Positions 8,892-18,856 of a DNA stretch of 52,775 nt are shown here, piece after piece (position 1 is the first letter of the stretch; each line of letters begins with the position of its first letter). The stretch comes from Deltaproteobacteria bacterium. GTDB lineage: Bacteria; Myxococcota_A; UBA796; GCA-2862545. A program made the translations under genes and the position numbers. The stretch lies in contig JAFGVK010000001.1 in assembly GCA_016938035.1 (NCBI GenBank), positions 1-52,775 of the forward strand. The letters run 5' to 3'. The notes under the pieces are model-generated. The model was not told the origin of the DNA and made no database searches. It was given only the letters and a program-made list of their open reading frames with translations.

Positions 8892-9971
8892 ATGCACTCT
8901 CGCGCCCTGTCACTGCTCTCCCTTGCGGGCCTGCTCGCCTGCAACGACGTCGCTCCCATCGAGACCGCAGCCGCAGAGGACGGTGCCACGACCGCCGCCG
9001 AGGGCAAGGCGGCGGAGGCTGGGCAGGTGCTCGCGCGCTGGGACGGCGGCCAGGTGACCTACGGGCAGGTCAAAGAGAAGGTGGGCGGTGAGCTGATCAG
9101 CCAGGAGGTCGAGTACCTGACCAACAAGTACCAGACCACGATGCAGGCGGTGGAGGGCATCCTGATCGACGCCCTCCTCGAGTCCGAGGCGGCCTCCCGC
9201 TCGATGACCATCGAGCAGCTGCTGGCGGCGGAGGTGGAGGACAAGGTCGCCCAGCCCGCCGATGAGGAGGTCGCGGCCTTCTTCGAGCAGGTCAAGCCCC
9301 AGCTCCGCGGCGCCCCGTACGAGCAGGCGGAGCCCTGGCTCCGGATGGAGCTGCTCCAGCGCAAGCAGGCGGAGGCCTTCCAGGTGTACATCGCCGCGGT
9401 GAAGGAGCGCCACCACGTGAAGGTGGACGTGCCCTTCCCCGAGATCCCGCGGATCGACATCCCCATCGCGGACTACAACCCCACCAAGGGGCCTGCGGAC
9501 GCGCCGATCACCATCATCGAGTTCGCCGACTTCCAGTGCCCGTACTGCTCCAAGGTCATCCCCTCCCTCAAGCAGGTCGAGGCTGCCTACCCCGGCAAGG
9601 TGCGCTTCGTGTGGAAGGACTTCCCCTTGGGGGGCCACCCTCGCGCCCTCCCCGCCGCGGTGGCCCTCCACTGCGCGGGGGATCAGGGCAAGACCTGGGA
9701 GATGTATGACGTGCTGTTCGCCAACCAGGGCGCGCTGGAGGACGTCGATCTGAAGGGCTACGCCCAGCAGATCGGGCTGGACGTGGCGGCCTGGGAGTCC
9801 TGCACCACCTCGGGCAAGCACGAGGCGCACATCCAGGAGGACTTCCAGGTGGGAGAGTCGCACGGCGTGCAGGCGACCCCGAGCCTGTTCGTCAACGGCA
9901 TCCTGGTCTCTGGCGCGCTCCCCTTCGAGCACTTCGCCGAGATTATCGACCGCGAGCTCGCCAAGCGCTGA
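8892..9971 (+). CDS. Exported SurA-like/DsbA-like thioredoxin-fold lipoprotein
   Basis: The product is 359 aa. The ATG at 8892 follows GGAGG and gives a lipoprotein signal ending in LSLAGLLAC, so Cys17 is the likely lipid anchor. Residues about 45-175 resemble the helical N-terminal chaperone region of SurA/PpiC-type proteins. Residues about 195-355 form a DsbA-like thioredoxin domain: FADFQCPYCSKVIP with redox Cys216 and Cys219, then VWKDFPLGGHPRA and the cis-Pro region VQATPSLFVNG. It probably oxidises or isomerises disulfides in envelope proteins. Fusions of this type are common in Myxococcota. Confidence 0.9.
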   Translation: MHSRALSLLSLAGLLACNDVAPIETAAAEDGATTAAEGKAAEAGQVLARWDGGQVTYGQVKEKVGGELISQEVEYLTNKYQTTMQAVEGILIDALLESEAASRSMTIEQLLAAEVEDKVAQPADEEVAAFFEQVKPQLRGAPYEQAEPWLRMELLQRKQAEAFQVYIAAVKERHHVKVDVPFPEIPRIDIPIADYNPTKGPADAPITIIEFADFQCPYCSKVIPSLKQVEAAYPGKVRFVWKDFPLGGHPRALPAAVALHCAGDQGKTWEMYDVLFANQGALEDVDLKGYAQQIGLDVAAWESCTTSGKHEAHIQEDFQVGESHGVQATPSLFVNGILVSGALPFEHFAEIIDRELAKR

Positions 9972-10040
9972 TCGGATGCGTGAGGAGCCGGGCGATGTGG
10001 GATAGACTACCCCCCTGTTCCTCCCCCCTCCGAGGCCTCC

Positions 10041-13000
10041 TTGCCCAGCCCCACCGCAGCCCCTGATCGGATCGGCCCCTACCAGGTCCTGCGCCCCATC
10101 GCGCAGGGCGGGATGGCCGAGGTCTTCGAGGTGCTGGACGCCACCACGGGCGAGCACCTGGCGCTCAAGCTGCTGGTGCGAGGTGGCAGCGCGGGCCCGC
10201 GGTTTGATCGTGAATATGAGGCGTTGATACGGCTCAATCACCCGAGCATCGTGCGGGTCTACAGCTACGGGGTCTATCGGGGGGCTCCCTGGTTCACGAT
10301 GGAGATGCTGGACGGGGTGCCGCTGCAGCGGTGGGTCAAGGAGAAGGGGCGCCCAGGGGCTGACAGCAGGCAGCGCGAGGTGATCCGGTTGGGCTTCCTG
10401 GTGGCGGACGCGCTCCAGTACCTGCACGAGCGCGGGATCGTCCACCGCGACCTCAAGAGCGCCAACATCCTGGTGCTGCGCGACGGGCGGGTGAAGCTGC
10501 TGGATTTTGGCACCGCCCACATCCAGGACCCCGTCGTCGAGATCACCGAGGACGGTGAGTTCGTCGGCACCTTCTCTTACGCCTCTCCCGAGCAGATCAC
10601 CGGCGGCAAGCTGGACGTCCGCTCGGATCTGTACAGCCTTGGGGTGCTGCTCTACCGCCTCGCCACGGGGCAGCGCCCCTTTGACGCGGCCAACCCCGCG
10701 CAGATCGCCCGTATGCACGTCCTCAAGGCGCCGGAGCCGCCCTCGGCGCTGGCGCCGGGGATCTCCCCCGAGGTGGAGCGCCTCATCCTCTGGCTGATGG
10801 AGAAGGACCCCGCGAGGCGGCCCGGCAAGGCCGAGCACGTGGCGAAGTACCTTGAGGAGATCGCGGATCGGCCCCTCTCGGTGGTGAGCACCACGCTGGT
10901 GACGGCCACCGACATGGGCCTCGGCCGTGAGGAGGAGGTCCGGCGGATCTGGTCGGTGGTGAACCGTGGCTTCCCAGGGACGGTGATCCTGCTGATGGGC
11001 AGGGACGGCTGCGGGAGGGTAGGGCTCGCCGAGTCGGTGCTGAACACCGCGCAGCAGCGCGGGTGGCGGGTCGCGCTTAGGACCCTGGGCCGCCGAGATC
11101 CGGTCGCGGGGCTTCGGCAGCTCTTCGAAGACCTCGACAGCCGGCCGTCCGCCGGGAACGAGGTGGTGCTCGACCTCAGCGAGCGGATCCCGGACGAGCT
11201 GGAGCTGCTGGAGCGCTACGCCCAGGAGGTGCTCCTGCACCTGCGCGAGGAGGGCGCCTCCGCCTGGCTGGGGCTCCACCACGCGCACCGCCTGGGGCCC
11301 AGGGGGGTCGCGCTCATCCACCGTCTCCGCAAGTTCTCGATGCTCGAGAAGGTGCCGGTCTACTTCCTGTTCACCATGGAGCAGGACACCAGCCCCGAGT
11401 GGGCCTCCCGGGGCAACAGCGACCCGTTCCCCGGCGCCCACCGCCTCCTGCTCACGCCCCTCACGCCCTCGCTGGTGGCGATCACCGCGGGGGCGCTGCT
11501 CCGGCGCAGGCCCCCTCCTCCCGCGGTGGCGCGGCGGATCTTCCACGCGACCGGTGGGCAGCCGGACTACCTGGTCCACCTCCTCCGCAAGCTGGTTGTG
11601 GACGGCGTGATCGTTGGGGACGATCAGCACCAGGAGCGGGTGGATTGGCAGCTGGCGCCGGAGCACCGGCTGGTGTGCGAGATCGCGGAGCGGCACCTGC
11701 GGAGCAGGATGCGCGACCTCCCCGCCTCCTCTCGCAGGCTGCTGGAGCTGCTCTCGCTCGCCGGTCACGACCTCCCCGAGGTGCTGCTGGCGTCGACGAT
11801 GGGGATCCCGGTGGAGTCCTTCAGGGTGGAGCTCCAGCTGTTGGAGCGCTTGGGCTGGGTGGAGCTCATCCACGGGACGGTCCGGAGCGCCTTTCCGCTC
11901 GCGGAGGAGCTCTTTCGCGAGATGATGCGGCCCTGTCGGAGGAGGGCCCTGGCGAGGCGCCTCTCTGAGGCCCTGCAGGGCAGCCCGCCCTCGCTAGCGC
12001 GTGTGCGCCTGTTGTTGGCCCTCGGCCGGAGCGAGGACGCCTATCGGCTCGGGCTGGAGGTGGTGCAGGAGCAGATGGACCGGCGCGACTTTTTTGGCGC
12101 GTTGGACCTGCTTGATGCGTTGATGGAGCGGCAGGACGAGGTCAGCGATCCGACCCTGCGGGGGGAGATCGCCCTCAAGCACGCCCAGTGCATGCTGCTG
12201 CTCCATCCCTTCGAGAAGGCCGCGATGCGCTCGCTGACCCTGGCCGAGAAGGGCCTCCCTGCGGGGGATGTGCGGGTTCAGCTCGCGCGGGCCGGTCTCT
12301 ACAGGGTGCTGGGCCACTACCCGAACCACCGCAAGCACCTGCTCAGCGCGTGGGAGCTGCTGGGGCACGAGAGCGATCCGCGCCTGTCCTACGAGGTGGC
12401 CGAGGAGCTGTCGCTCTCGTTCTCCTGGTCGGGGCAGCTGAAGGCCTCGGGCGAGTGGATGGACAAGGGCGGCGCGGTCGTGGCGATGGGCGATGATCCG
12501 GTGCTCCAGAGCCGGCACGCCCTGCTGAAGTCCTCCCTGGAGTTCAAGCTCGGCGAGGTGAGGAAGGTGGAGGAGATCGCGTCCAGCGCCCTGCGGGTGC
12601 TGGAGCGCGCCGGAGAGCTCCGGGTGGCGTGGGAGGCCGTGCTCAGGTGGGCGGAGTCCCTCAGGGTGCAGGGGCGGTTCTCTGAGGCGCTCTCGATCCT
12701 CTATCTGCACGTCCCGGAGGCGAGGCGCGAGGATGTCCGGGGGGGCTACGTCCGGCTTGGGCTCGCAGCGGCCGAGGTGGAGGTCGATCTGTGCCGGCTG
12801 GGGCGGGCTCAGGAGTGGGTCGAAGAGCTCGGGACCCTCTACTCCAAGGGCGAGCACCTGCAGATGCGGCTGGAGGCTGACACGGTCGCCGGGCGCATCG
12901 CGCTGGAGTCAGGGCAGTATTTCGAGGCGGCTGAGCTGCTGGAGCGGGTGTACCTGCGGGCACGCACCGCCAACATCCTGGTGACCTCTGAGACCGCTCG

Positions 13001-13409
13001 CGCCCTTCTCGCCGAGACCCTCTGGCACATGGGAGAGTACGAGCGCGCGGCGGAGTTCTTCCGCTCGGCGGTGCTTGGGCTGCTGGGGACGGGGGACAGG
13101 ATGCGGCTGCTGGCCGCCTGCGTGCGGCAGGGGAGGGTGATGGCAGAGATCGAGGAGCCAGCGACTATTTTCGCGCCGGTCAAGGAGATTTTGGAGTCTC
13201 GTCCGGTGATGGTCGCGCAGCTCGAGTACCGGATCGCGCAGGCGCGCTGGCTGCAGGGGCAGGGGAGAGCGCGTGAGGCCGCTGTCGTGTGGCGGGAGGC
13301 TGCCGAGACCTTGAACGTCATGTCCGAGAACCTCAACGACATGGATCGCTCTGCGCTCCGCGTCCATCCGTGGTCGACCCTGATCCGCCGCGGACTCAAG
13401 GCCCGCTGA
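10041..13409 (+). CDS. Ser/Thr protein kinase fused to a signalling ATPase-like and TPR region (copy 1)
   Basis: The product is 1122 aa from the TTG at 10041. The kinase domain (about 13-280) has all key residues: GGMAEVFEV, Lys43, HRDLKSAN with Asp137, and LLDFG with Asp155. From about 313 the layout resembles PknK/MalT-type proteins, but the Walker A site reads GRDGCGRVGLAES, with Arg in place of the invariant Lys. The ATPase-like region is therefore probably inactive. The C-terminal half (about 600-1110) is helical and TPR-like, and probably a sensor or scaffold. Its stop overlaps the start of its paralogue (TGATG). No transmembrane helix is visible. Confidence 0.9.
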   Translation: MPSPTAAPDRIGPYQVLRPIAQGGMAEVFEVLDATTGEHLALKLLVRGGSAGPRFDREYEALIRLNHPSIVRVYSYGVYRGAPWFTMEMLDGVPLQRWVKEKGRPGADSRQREVIRLGFLVADALQYLHERGIVHRDLKSANILVLRDGRVKLLDFGTAHIQDPVVEITEDGEFVGTFSYASPEQITGGKLDVRSDLYSLGVLLYRLATGQRPFDAANPAQIARMHVLKAPEPPSALAPGISPEVERLILWLMEKDPARRPGKAEHVAKYLEEIADRPLSVVSTTLVTATDMGLGREEEVRRIWSVVNRGFPGTVILLMGRDGCGRVGLAESVLNTAQQRGWRVALRTLGRRDPVAGLRQLFEDLDSRPSAGNEVVLDLSERIPDELELLERYAQEVLLHLREEGASAWLGLHHAHRLGPRGVALIHRLRKFSMLEKVPVYFLFTMEQDTSPEWASRGNSDPFPGAHRLLLTPLTPSLVAITAGALLRRRPPPPAVARRIFHATGGQPDYLVHLLRKLVVDGVIVGDDQHQERVDWQLAPEHRLVCEIAERHLRSRMRDLPASSRRLLELLSLAGHDLPEVLLASTMGIPVESFRVELQLLERLGWVELIHGTVRSAFPLAEELFREMMRPCRRRALARRLSEALQGSPPSLARVRLLLALGRSEDAYRLGLEVVQEQMDRRDFFGALDLLDALMERQDEVSDPTLRGEIALKHAQCMLLLHPFEKAAMRSLTLAEKGLPAGDVRVQLARAGLYRVLGHYPNHRKHLLSAWELLGHESDPRLSYEVAEELSLSFSWSGQLKASGEWMDKGGAVVAMGDDPVLQSRHALLKSSLEFKLGEVRKVEEIASSALRVLERAGELRVAWEAVLRWAESLRVQGRFSEALSILYLHVPEARREDVRGGYVRLGLAAAEVEVDLCRLGRAQEWVEELGTLYSKGEHLQMRLEADTVAGRIALESGQYFEAAELLERVYLRARTANILVTSETARALLAETLWHMGEYERAAEFFRSAVLGLLGTGDRMRLLAACVRQGRVMAEIEEPATIFAPVKEILESRPVMVAQLEYRIAQARWLQGQGRAREAAVVWREAAETLNVMSENLNDMDRSALRVHPWSTLIRRGLKAR

Positions 13410-16400
13410 TGGACGTCTCCCTCTTTCGAAAGATTGGACCGTACCGCGTGATGCGCTCGATCGCTCGGGGCGGCATGGCCGCGGTCTACGAGGTGCAGGA
13501 GCCGGTCACCGGAGAGCGGCAGGCGCTCAAGATCCTGCACGGGGATGGCAGCGCCAGGCCCCGCTTTGATCGAGAATATGAGGCGCTGCTCCGCCTGAAC
13601 CACCCCAACGTCATCCACGTCTACAAGAACGGCTTCCAGGGCGACTCTCCTTGGTACACCATGGAGCTGGTGGAGGGCACCCCGCTGCAGCGGTACGCGA
13701 GACAGCTCGGGAAGGCCACCGATGTGCAGCGTCAGAGGGAGATCCTGCGGGTAGGGCACGACCTCTGCCTCGCGCTCCACCACATCCACCGGCACGGGGT
13801 GGTGCACCGCGATCTGAAATCGGCCAACGTCCTGGTGATGGGCGACGGCCGGGTCAAGGTGATCGACTTCGGTACGGTGAGCCTCCCCGATCCGGTGGAG
13901 ATCATCACCAAGGGGCGCGAGTTCATCGGCACCTTCGCCTACGCCTCGCCCGAGCAGATCCGCGCCCAAGAGGTCAACCACCAGTCCGATCTGTACGCGC
14001 TTGGCGTGCTCCTGTACCGGGCCTTCACCGGGAAGCTGCCCTTCCGTCACAAGGACGTGCGCGCCCTCGCCCTGGCGCAGCTCTCCGAGGTCCCCGTGCC
14101 TCCCCGGAGCCTGGTCCCCAACCTCCCCGAGCCGGTTGAGGCGATCATCTTGGCGTTGATGGCGAAGGAGGCCTCCGCGAGGCCCGCGTCGGCCCTGGCC
14201 GTGGCCTCGGTGCTGCGAGAGCAGCTGGGGAATGTCACCGAGGTAGATGACCGCCTCCGGGTGAGCAAGGCGGACGGGCAGCTGGTGGGACAGGAGGTGG
14301 TGGTCGGCGATCTGCTGGAGTGGATCGATCGGGCTGGCCGGACCTGGACCGGGGCTGTGAGCGGCGCGAGGCTCTCAGAGCGCTCCGCGGTGGTGGAGCA
14401 GGTGGTGAGCAGGGTGGAGGGGAGCGGCTGGCGGGTGGTGCGTGTGCGGGCGGGGGACCCGCACCGCTGGATCGCCGCGCTGCGGACCCTCGCACAGGAG
14501 CTGACGCTGGCCGGACACCGCGCGCGCGCGGAGGAGGCGTCGGGCGCGGTCGCCGCCCAGGCGACCACCCTGCTCGAGGTCTTGGCGGGGCAGGCGCGCC
14601 CTCCCTCCTTCGCGACCCTGGGGGTGCTCTTTCGCGCGCTGGTGGGCGAGTGGAGCAGGAGCGGAGCGGCCCCCCTGCTCTGGGTCTTCCACTGCGGTCC
14701 CACCGGAGCGGAGCTGGTCCGGCGGACGCTGGAGCAGGCCGCGTCGGACCGCCTGGGCTCCATGCGGGTCAGGGTGCTGGTGGACTGGGAGGGCCCGCTG
14801 CAGCCGGGGAGCTGTCCCGGGATTTCTTTTGAGGTGGAGCCCCTCGACGTACACAGGGTGGGGCTTCGGATGGGGGCGCTGCTGCACCGCCGTCCCCCGC
14901 CTGTGGGCCTTGCCAGGGCGGTGTGGGACGAGACCCACGGCTGGCCCGCGCAGGTCGATGCCCTGGTGCAGCAGCTCGTTCAGCGCGGCGGGGTCAGCGT
15001 CACAGGGCGGTCGCTAGAGCGGCTCCAGTGGGCTGGCAAGGGCAGCGCGAGGCTCTCTGCCGAGAGCGCGTCCACGCGGGCGGAGCTGGAGCCGGTGGGC
15101 CTCTGGGAGCGGCGGTTGCTGGAGCTGCTGATCGTCGCGGGTGAGCCGGTGCGGCGGTCGTCCCTCGCCGCGCTGCTCGGGGCCTCCCCGGGGGCGGTGT
15201 CTCTCGGGGTCGGACGCCTCGTGGGGCTGGGATCCGTTCGCTGCGAGGGGGAGGGCGCCGACGCGCGGCTCGCGTGGGCCGGTGGGTACGGCGCGCGCGC
15301 GCTGGAGCAGCGCATCTCGGCGAGCCGGCGCTTGGCGCTGGAGCGCGCCCTGCTGGTGTCTCTCGCGCAGGACGCGCCGTCGTTGGGGACCGCGCGGCTG
15401 GCGCTGCGCGTCGCGGACGCCGACACCGCGGTGGAGGAGGTCGCGCGGATGGTGGAGCGCCTGTTCCGCGAGGGCCGCCCGGAGACAGCCCTCGGGTTGA
15501 TCGATGGCGCGACGCAGCGCTGGGCGTCGGTGAGCCCGGCGCTGCGCACCAGGGTGCTGGTCGCGCGCCTCGACGCCCTGCTGGAGACCCAGCCCACCTC
15601 GCCGGCCATCGGAGAGACCCTCCGGCACCTCAAGGAGCTGGGGCAGAGCGATCTAGAGCCGTCGCTGATCCTTGTGAGAGCCCGCTTGTTCGCGGTGTTG
15701 GGGCACATGGCGAGCTACCGCGCCACCCTGGAGGCGGGCTGGAAGGAGCACGCCAAGGCCGCGGGGCCTCGCTGGGCCGCCGAGGTCTCCCGGCGGCTCG
15801 CGGCGGCCTGCCGCGTGATGGGCGAGCCGGTGGAGGCGGAAAAATGGGACGCGGCGAGCGCCGCGGCTCACCCGGGGGAGGACAGTCTCCACGCGCGCCT
15901 CGGCGAGGCGCGGACGGCGCTGCGGGCTGGCAAGCTCGAGCGGGCAGAGCAGGGCGCGATGGCGCTGGTGGAGGCGCTCCGCCCCGAGTCTGACCCCTCG
16001 CTCTACGCGAGGGCGGTCTCCACCCTGTCCCGGAGCCTGAGGCTCAGGGGGCGGTTCTCTGACGCCCTCGCGGTGCTAGAGAGCGCGAACCTCTCGCTGT
16101 ACGCCTCGGAGGTGCCCTACGCCAGGATCTTGATCCTGCTCGCGCTGGGGTGGTGTGAGGTGGACCTGGGCCGGCTGGGCCGGGCGCAGGAGCTGGTGGA
16201 GGAGCTGGACGTGAGCCTCCCTCGGGGAGCCTTCCTGTCGCTGACCCTCCAGGCCGATCTGCTCAGGTCCAGGGTGCTGCTCGACTCGGGCGAGGCCAAG
16301 AGCGCCACCAGGGTGCTGCAGGAGATGATGGCGAGGGCCGAGCGATCTGGCTACCGCGTGCTGGTAGAGAACGGCCGCGCTGGATTGGGGATGGCGATGT

Positions 16401-16786
16401 GGGCTTCAGGGGAGCAGGACGAGGCGCGCGCTCATTTCGAGCAGGCGCGCGCCTTCTTCGAGCGACAGGGGGACGTGCCCTCCCTCTACGACGCCTGCGT
16501 GGGCGAGGCGCGATCGCTGTCCGCGGAGCGCGATCCGGAGCAGATCTTCGCGCCCATCGCGGACTTTCTGCAGGAGGAGTCCGCGTACCCAGGTCGTCTG
16601 GAGCGGATCCTCGCCAGGGCTGAGCACCAGTCCAGCCGGCGGGCTGGCAGGCGCGGGGCCGCCGCCGCCTGGCTGGCAGCGAGGCAGCAGCTTGAGCTGA
16701 TCGCCCGCAACCTCACCGAGACCGACCGGGCTACGCTCCGCCTGCACCCCTGGTCGCGGCGGATCCGCAGAGGGACCTCCGCTTGA
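13409..16786 (+). CDS. Ser/Thr protein kinase fused to a degenerate ATPase-like and TPR region (copy 2)
   Basis: The product is 1125 aa and a clear paralogue of the preceding gene. The kinase blocks match closely (GGMAAVYEV, Lys41, HRDLKSAN with Asp135, VIDFG with Asp153, GTFAYASPEQI), and so does the last segment ending LHPWSRRIRRG against LHPWSTLIRRG. The middle region has no recognisable Walker A at all (SGARLSERSAVVEQVV at the equivalent place), so it has decayed further than copy 1. The rest is TPR-like. Its stop overlaps the TTG of the PH-domain gene. The tandem arrangement implies gene duplication inside the operon. Confidence 0.9.
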   Translation: MDVSLFRKIGPYRVMRSIARGGMAAVYEVQEPVTGERQALKILHGDGSARPRFDREYEALLRLNHPNVIHVYKNGFQGDSPWYTMELVEGTPLQRYARQLGKATDVQRQREILRVGHDLCLALHHIHRHGVVHRDLKSANVLVMGDGRVKVIDFGTVSLPDPVEIITKGREFIGTFAYASPEQIRAQEVNHQSDLYALGVLLYRAFTGKLPFRHKDVRALALAQLSEVPVPPRSLVPNLPEPVEAIILALMAKEASARPASALAVASVLREQLGNVTEVDDRLRVSKADGQLVGQEVVVGDLLEWIDRAGRTWTGAVSGARLSERSAVVEQVVSRVEGSGWRVVRVRAGDPHRWIAALRTLAQELTLAGHRARAEEASGAVAAQATTLLEVLAGQARPPSFATLGVLFRALVGEWSRSGAAPLLWVFHCGPTGAELVRRTLEQAASDRLGSMRVRVLVDWEGPLQPGSCPGISFEVEPLDVHRVGLRMGALLHRRPPPVGLARAVWDETHGWPAQVDALVQQLVQRGGVSVTGRSLERLQWAGKGSARLSAESASTRAELEPVGLWERRLLELLIVAGEPVRRSSLAALLGASPGAVSLGVGRLVGLGSVRCEGEGADARLAWAGGYGARALEQRISASRRLALERALLVSLAQDAPSLGTARLALRVADADTAVEEVARMVERLFREGRPETALGLIDGATQRWASVSPALRTRVLVARLDALLETQPTSPAIGETLRHLKELGQSDLEPSLILVRARLFAVLGHMASYRATLEAGWKEHAKAAGPRWAAEVSRRLAAACRVMGEPVEAEKWDAASAAAHPGEDSLHARLGEARTALRAGKLERAEQGAMALVEALRPESDPSLYARAVSTLSRSLRLRGRFSDALAVLESANLSLYASEVPYARILILLALGWCEVDLGRLGRAQELVEELDVSLPRGAFLSLTLQADLLRSRVLLDSGEAKSATRVLQEMMARAERSGYRVLVENGRAGLGMAMWASGEQDEARAHFEQARAFFERQGDVPSLYDACVGEARSLSAERDPEQIFAPIADFLQEESAYPGRLERILARAEHQSSRRAGRRGAAAAWLAARQQLELIARNLTETDRATLRLHPWSRRIRRGTSA

Positions 16787-17274
16787 CCGCGCTGCTCCCC
16801 CTCGCGCCTCGGGCGCGGCTGCTGTTTCACCTCAGGGCACTGGCCTCGCTGGGCTTCCTGTGGCTGCCGCTGGTGCTGGCCCTCAGCGGGGTGGTGACGG
16901 TGATCTGGTCCCCTTTGGTCGCCGGGGGCCTCGCCAGCGCGCTGCTCTTTGCCCTGTTCGTCCTCGCCCTCTGGTGGCCTAGCCTCCAGTTCTCTCGGTG
17001 GGGCTACGCCCTGGAGGAGGACCGGCTGGTGGTGAGTCGAGGGGTCCTGACCCTGCGCATCACCGCCATTCCCGTGGGGAGGGTTCAGCACGTGGACCTG
17101 CACCAGGGGCCGCTGGAGCAGTGGCTGAGGCTGGCGCAGGTCCAGGTCTACACCGCGTCGGGCCTGGGGGCCGACGGGGTGATCCCTGGGCTGGATCTGG
17201 CCGTCGCCGAGCGGCTGCGCGACGAGCTGGTCGCGCGCGCGCATCTCCAGGAGGGAGGCGATGACGGGGTCTGA
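16783..17274 (+). CDS. Bacterial PH (bPH2) domain membrane protein, YdbS-like
   Basis: The product is 163 aa from a TTG that overlaps the kinase stop. Two hydrophobic helices (about 18-40 and 44-65) precede a bPH2 domain. The domain shows the hallmark order YALEEDRLVVSRGVLTLR, IPVGRVQHVDLHQGPLEQ, then WLRLAQVQVYTASG. It is typical of YdbS partners of YdbT and ends within the start of the larger PH protein, as in ydbS-ydbT pairs. The molecular role of these proteins is poorly known. The coupling to two kinases suggests a shared membrane signalling function. Confidence 0.88.
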   Translation: MTALLPLAPRARLLFHLRALASLGFLWLPLVLALSGVVTVIWSPLVAGGLASALLFALFVLALWWPSLQFSRWGYALEEDRLVVSRGVLTLRITAIPVGRVQHVDLHQGPLEQWLRLAQVQVYTASGLGADGVIPGLDLAVAERLRDELVARAHLQEGGDDGV

Positions 17275-18856
17275 GCCCTGGATGCGGCTCCACCCCGCGT
17301 CGATCGCGGTCAACCTGGTGCCGAGGGCTTGGCGCGTGATCCGCGCGGCTTGGCCCGCGGTGATCGCGCTGGCGCTTGGCAGGCAGGCGGATCGATCGGG
17401 GGCGCTTGAGCTGGCGATGGGGGTCGCCTTCTTCGCCGCGACGGTGGGGTCCACCTTCATCCACTACCTGACCCTGCGGTACAGGGTGGTAGACGGGCGG
17501 CTGGAGCTCCGCAGCGGGCTCCTTCGCCGGCAGATACGGGTGATCGACGGGAGCCGCGTCCAGAACGTGGAGCTGGTGCGGGGGGTCTTCCACAAGCTGT
17601 CGGGGCTGGTGGAGGTCCGCATAGAGACCGCCTCGGGCACTGAGGTCGAGGGGTTGCTGTCGGCGCTCTCGGTGGAGGACGGGCAGGCGCTGATCGACCG
17701 CCTTTCGGAGGTGCCTCGTCGGGCGGTGCCCGCAGAGGAGCACCTGATCGCCAGCACCTGGACAGACGCCTTTCTGTTTGGCGCCACCGGCTTCTCAGTC
17801 GCGCGGGTCACGGTGCTCTTTGTGGTGGTGCAGCAGGGCCTGATGACGCTGACAGCGAGCAGCACCGTCCCCGAGGTGTTCGCTACCCCGGTGGGGGTGC
17901 TGTTGCTGGGGCTCGCCTCGGTGAGCGGCGCGTGGCTGGTTGGCACAGGCGCGGCCATGCTCACCTACCACCGCTTCCGGTTGGTGGTAGAGGAGGGGGG
18001 CTTGGTGGCGGAGTCGGGGCTGCTGACGAGGCGGAGGGTGGAGCTGCGCCCTTCCAAGGTACAGCTGGTGCTGGTGCAGGAGACGCTCCTGCGGCGCCTC
18101 GCGGGCTTTGGCAGCGTGCGTGTGGAGACCGCCGCGGCCCGGCCGCAGGGGCAGGGGAGCCCGCGCTCCGTGGCCTTTGTGCCCGTGGTGCCGCGGGCGA
18201 GGATCGGTGAGATCGCGGCGGCCTTCACCGGCGCGCCCTGGCTGGAGGGGGGCCTCCAGGCGCCGGATCCTCGCGCCCTGTGGCTGAACCTGATCCAGTC
18301 GCTGGGGACGAGCGGCGCCCTCGCGGTGGGGATCAGCTGGTGGCTCTGGCCCTGGGGTCTGATCAGCGCGCTCTATCCCCCGCTGGCTGCCTGGCTGTCC
18401 TGGAAGGACTTCCAGTCCCAGGGCTGGCGGGTCGACGAGGAGCAGATCGTGGCTCGGCGTGGCTGGTGGACGCGCCAGCAGGTCGGCGCGGTGCGCGCCA
18501 AGGTCCAGGCGGTGGAGGTGCGCTGTAGTCTGCCTCAGCGGCTGCTGGGGCTTGCGCAGGTGAGGGTCAGGGTCGCGGGGGCCAGCTTCGCGATGCCCCT
18601 GATGGATCGCCGCACCGCGGCGGCGCAGGAGCGGATCCTGGCCACAGGGCGGGTGGCGCGGGGGTCAGTCGCCGCTGACCTCGTCGCGCTTCTTGGAGCG
18701 CCGGAGCCACAGGTCTTGGAACACCACCACCAGGGTGGCGAACCCGATCAGCTGGAGCTGCGGGAGCCAGATCAGCATCAGGCCCAGCACAGCGAGCACG
18801 TGGCTGCCCCACCGTCTCCTCGTGACGAAGCCGACACTCCCGAGCACCTGCACTGA
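17261..18856 (+). CDS. Multi-PH-domain membrane protein, YdbT-like
   Basis: The product is up to 531 aa, starting with an ATG inside the end of the YdbS-like gene (14-nt overlap). Three bPH2 units can be seen: RYRVVDGRLELRSGLLRRQI to the IDGSRVQNVELVRGVF block, FRLVVEEGGLVAESGLLTRR to RPSKVQLVLVQETLLR, and WRVDEEQIVARRGWWTRQ to VRAKVQAVEVRCSLPQR. Hydrophobic segments separate them. The last ~65 residues, after about position 465, are His/Gln/Pro-rich and read antisense to a convincing convergent membrane-protein gene. They may be an artefact of a lost stop codon. Confidence 0.88.
   Translation: MTGSEPWMRLHPASIAVNLVPRAWRVIRAAWPAVIALALGRQADRSGALELAMGVAFFAATVGSTFIHYLTLRYRVVDGRLELRSGLLRRQIRVIDGSRVQNVELVRGVFHKLSGLVEVRIETASGTEVEGLLSALSVEDGQALIDRLSEVPRRAVPAEEHLIASTWTDAFLFGATGFSVARVTVLFVVVQQGLMTLTASSTVPEVFATPVGVLLLGLASVSGAWLVGTGAAMLTYHRFRLVVEEGGLVAESGLLTRRRVELRPSKVQLVLVQETLLRRLAGFGSVRVETAAARPQGQGSPRSVAFVPVVPRARIGEIAAAFTGAPWLEGGLQAPDPRALWLNLIQSLGTSGALAVGISWWLWPWGLISALYPPLAAWLSWKDFQSQGWRVDEEQIVARRGWWTRQQVGAVRAKVQAVEVRCSLPQRLLGLAQVRVRVAGASFAMPLMDRRTAAAQERILATGRVARGSVAADLVALLGAPEPQVLEHHHQGGEPDQLELREPDQHQAQHSEHVAAPPSPRDEADTPEHLH

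Noticed and set aside
8910-11873. 987-codon open frame on the minus strand
   Set aside because: It is antisense to the thioredoxin-like and kinase genes; long antisense frames are common at this GC content, and the translation is a Leu/Glu/His/Gly-rich shadow without domains.
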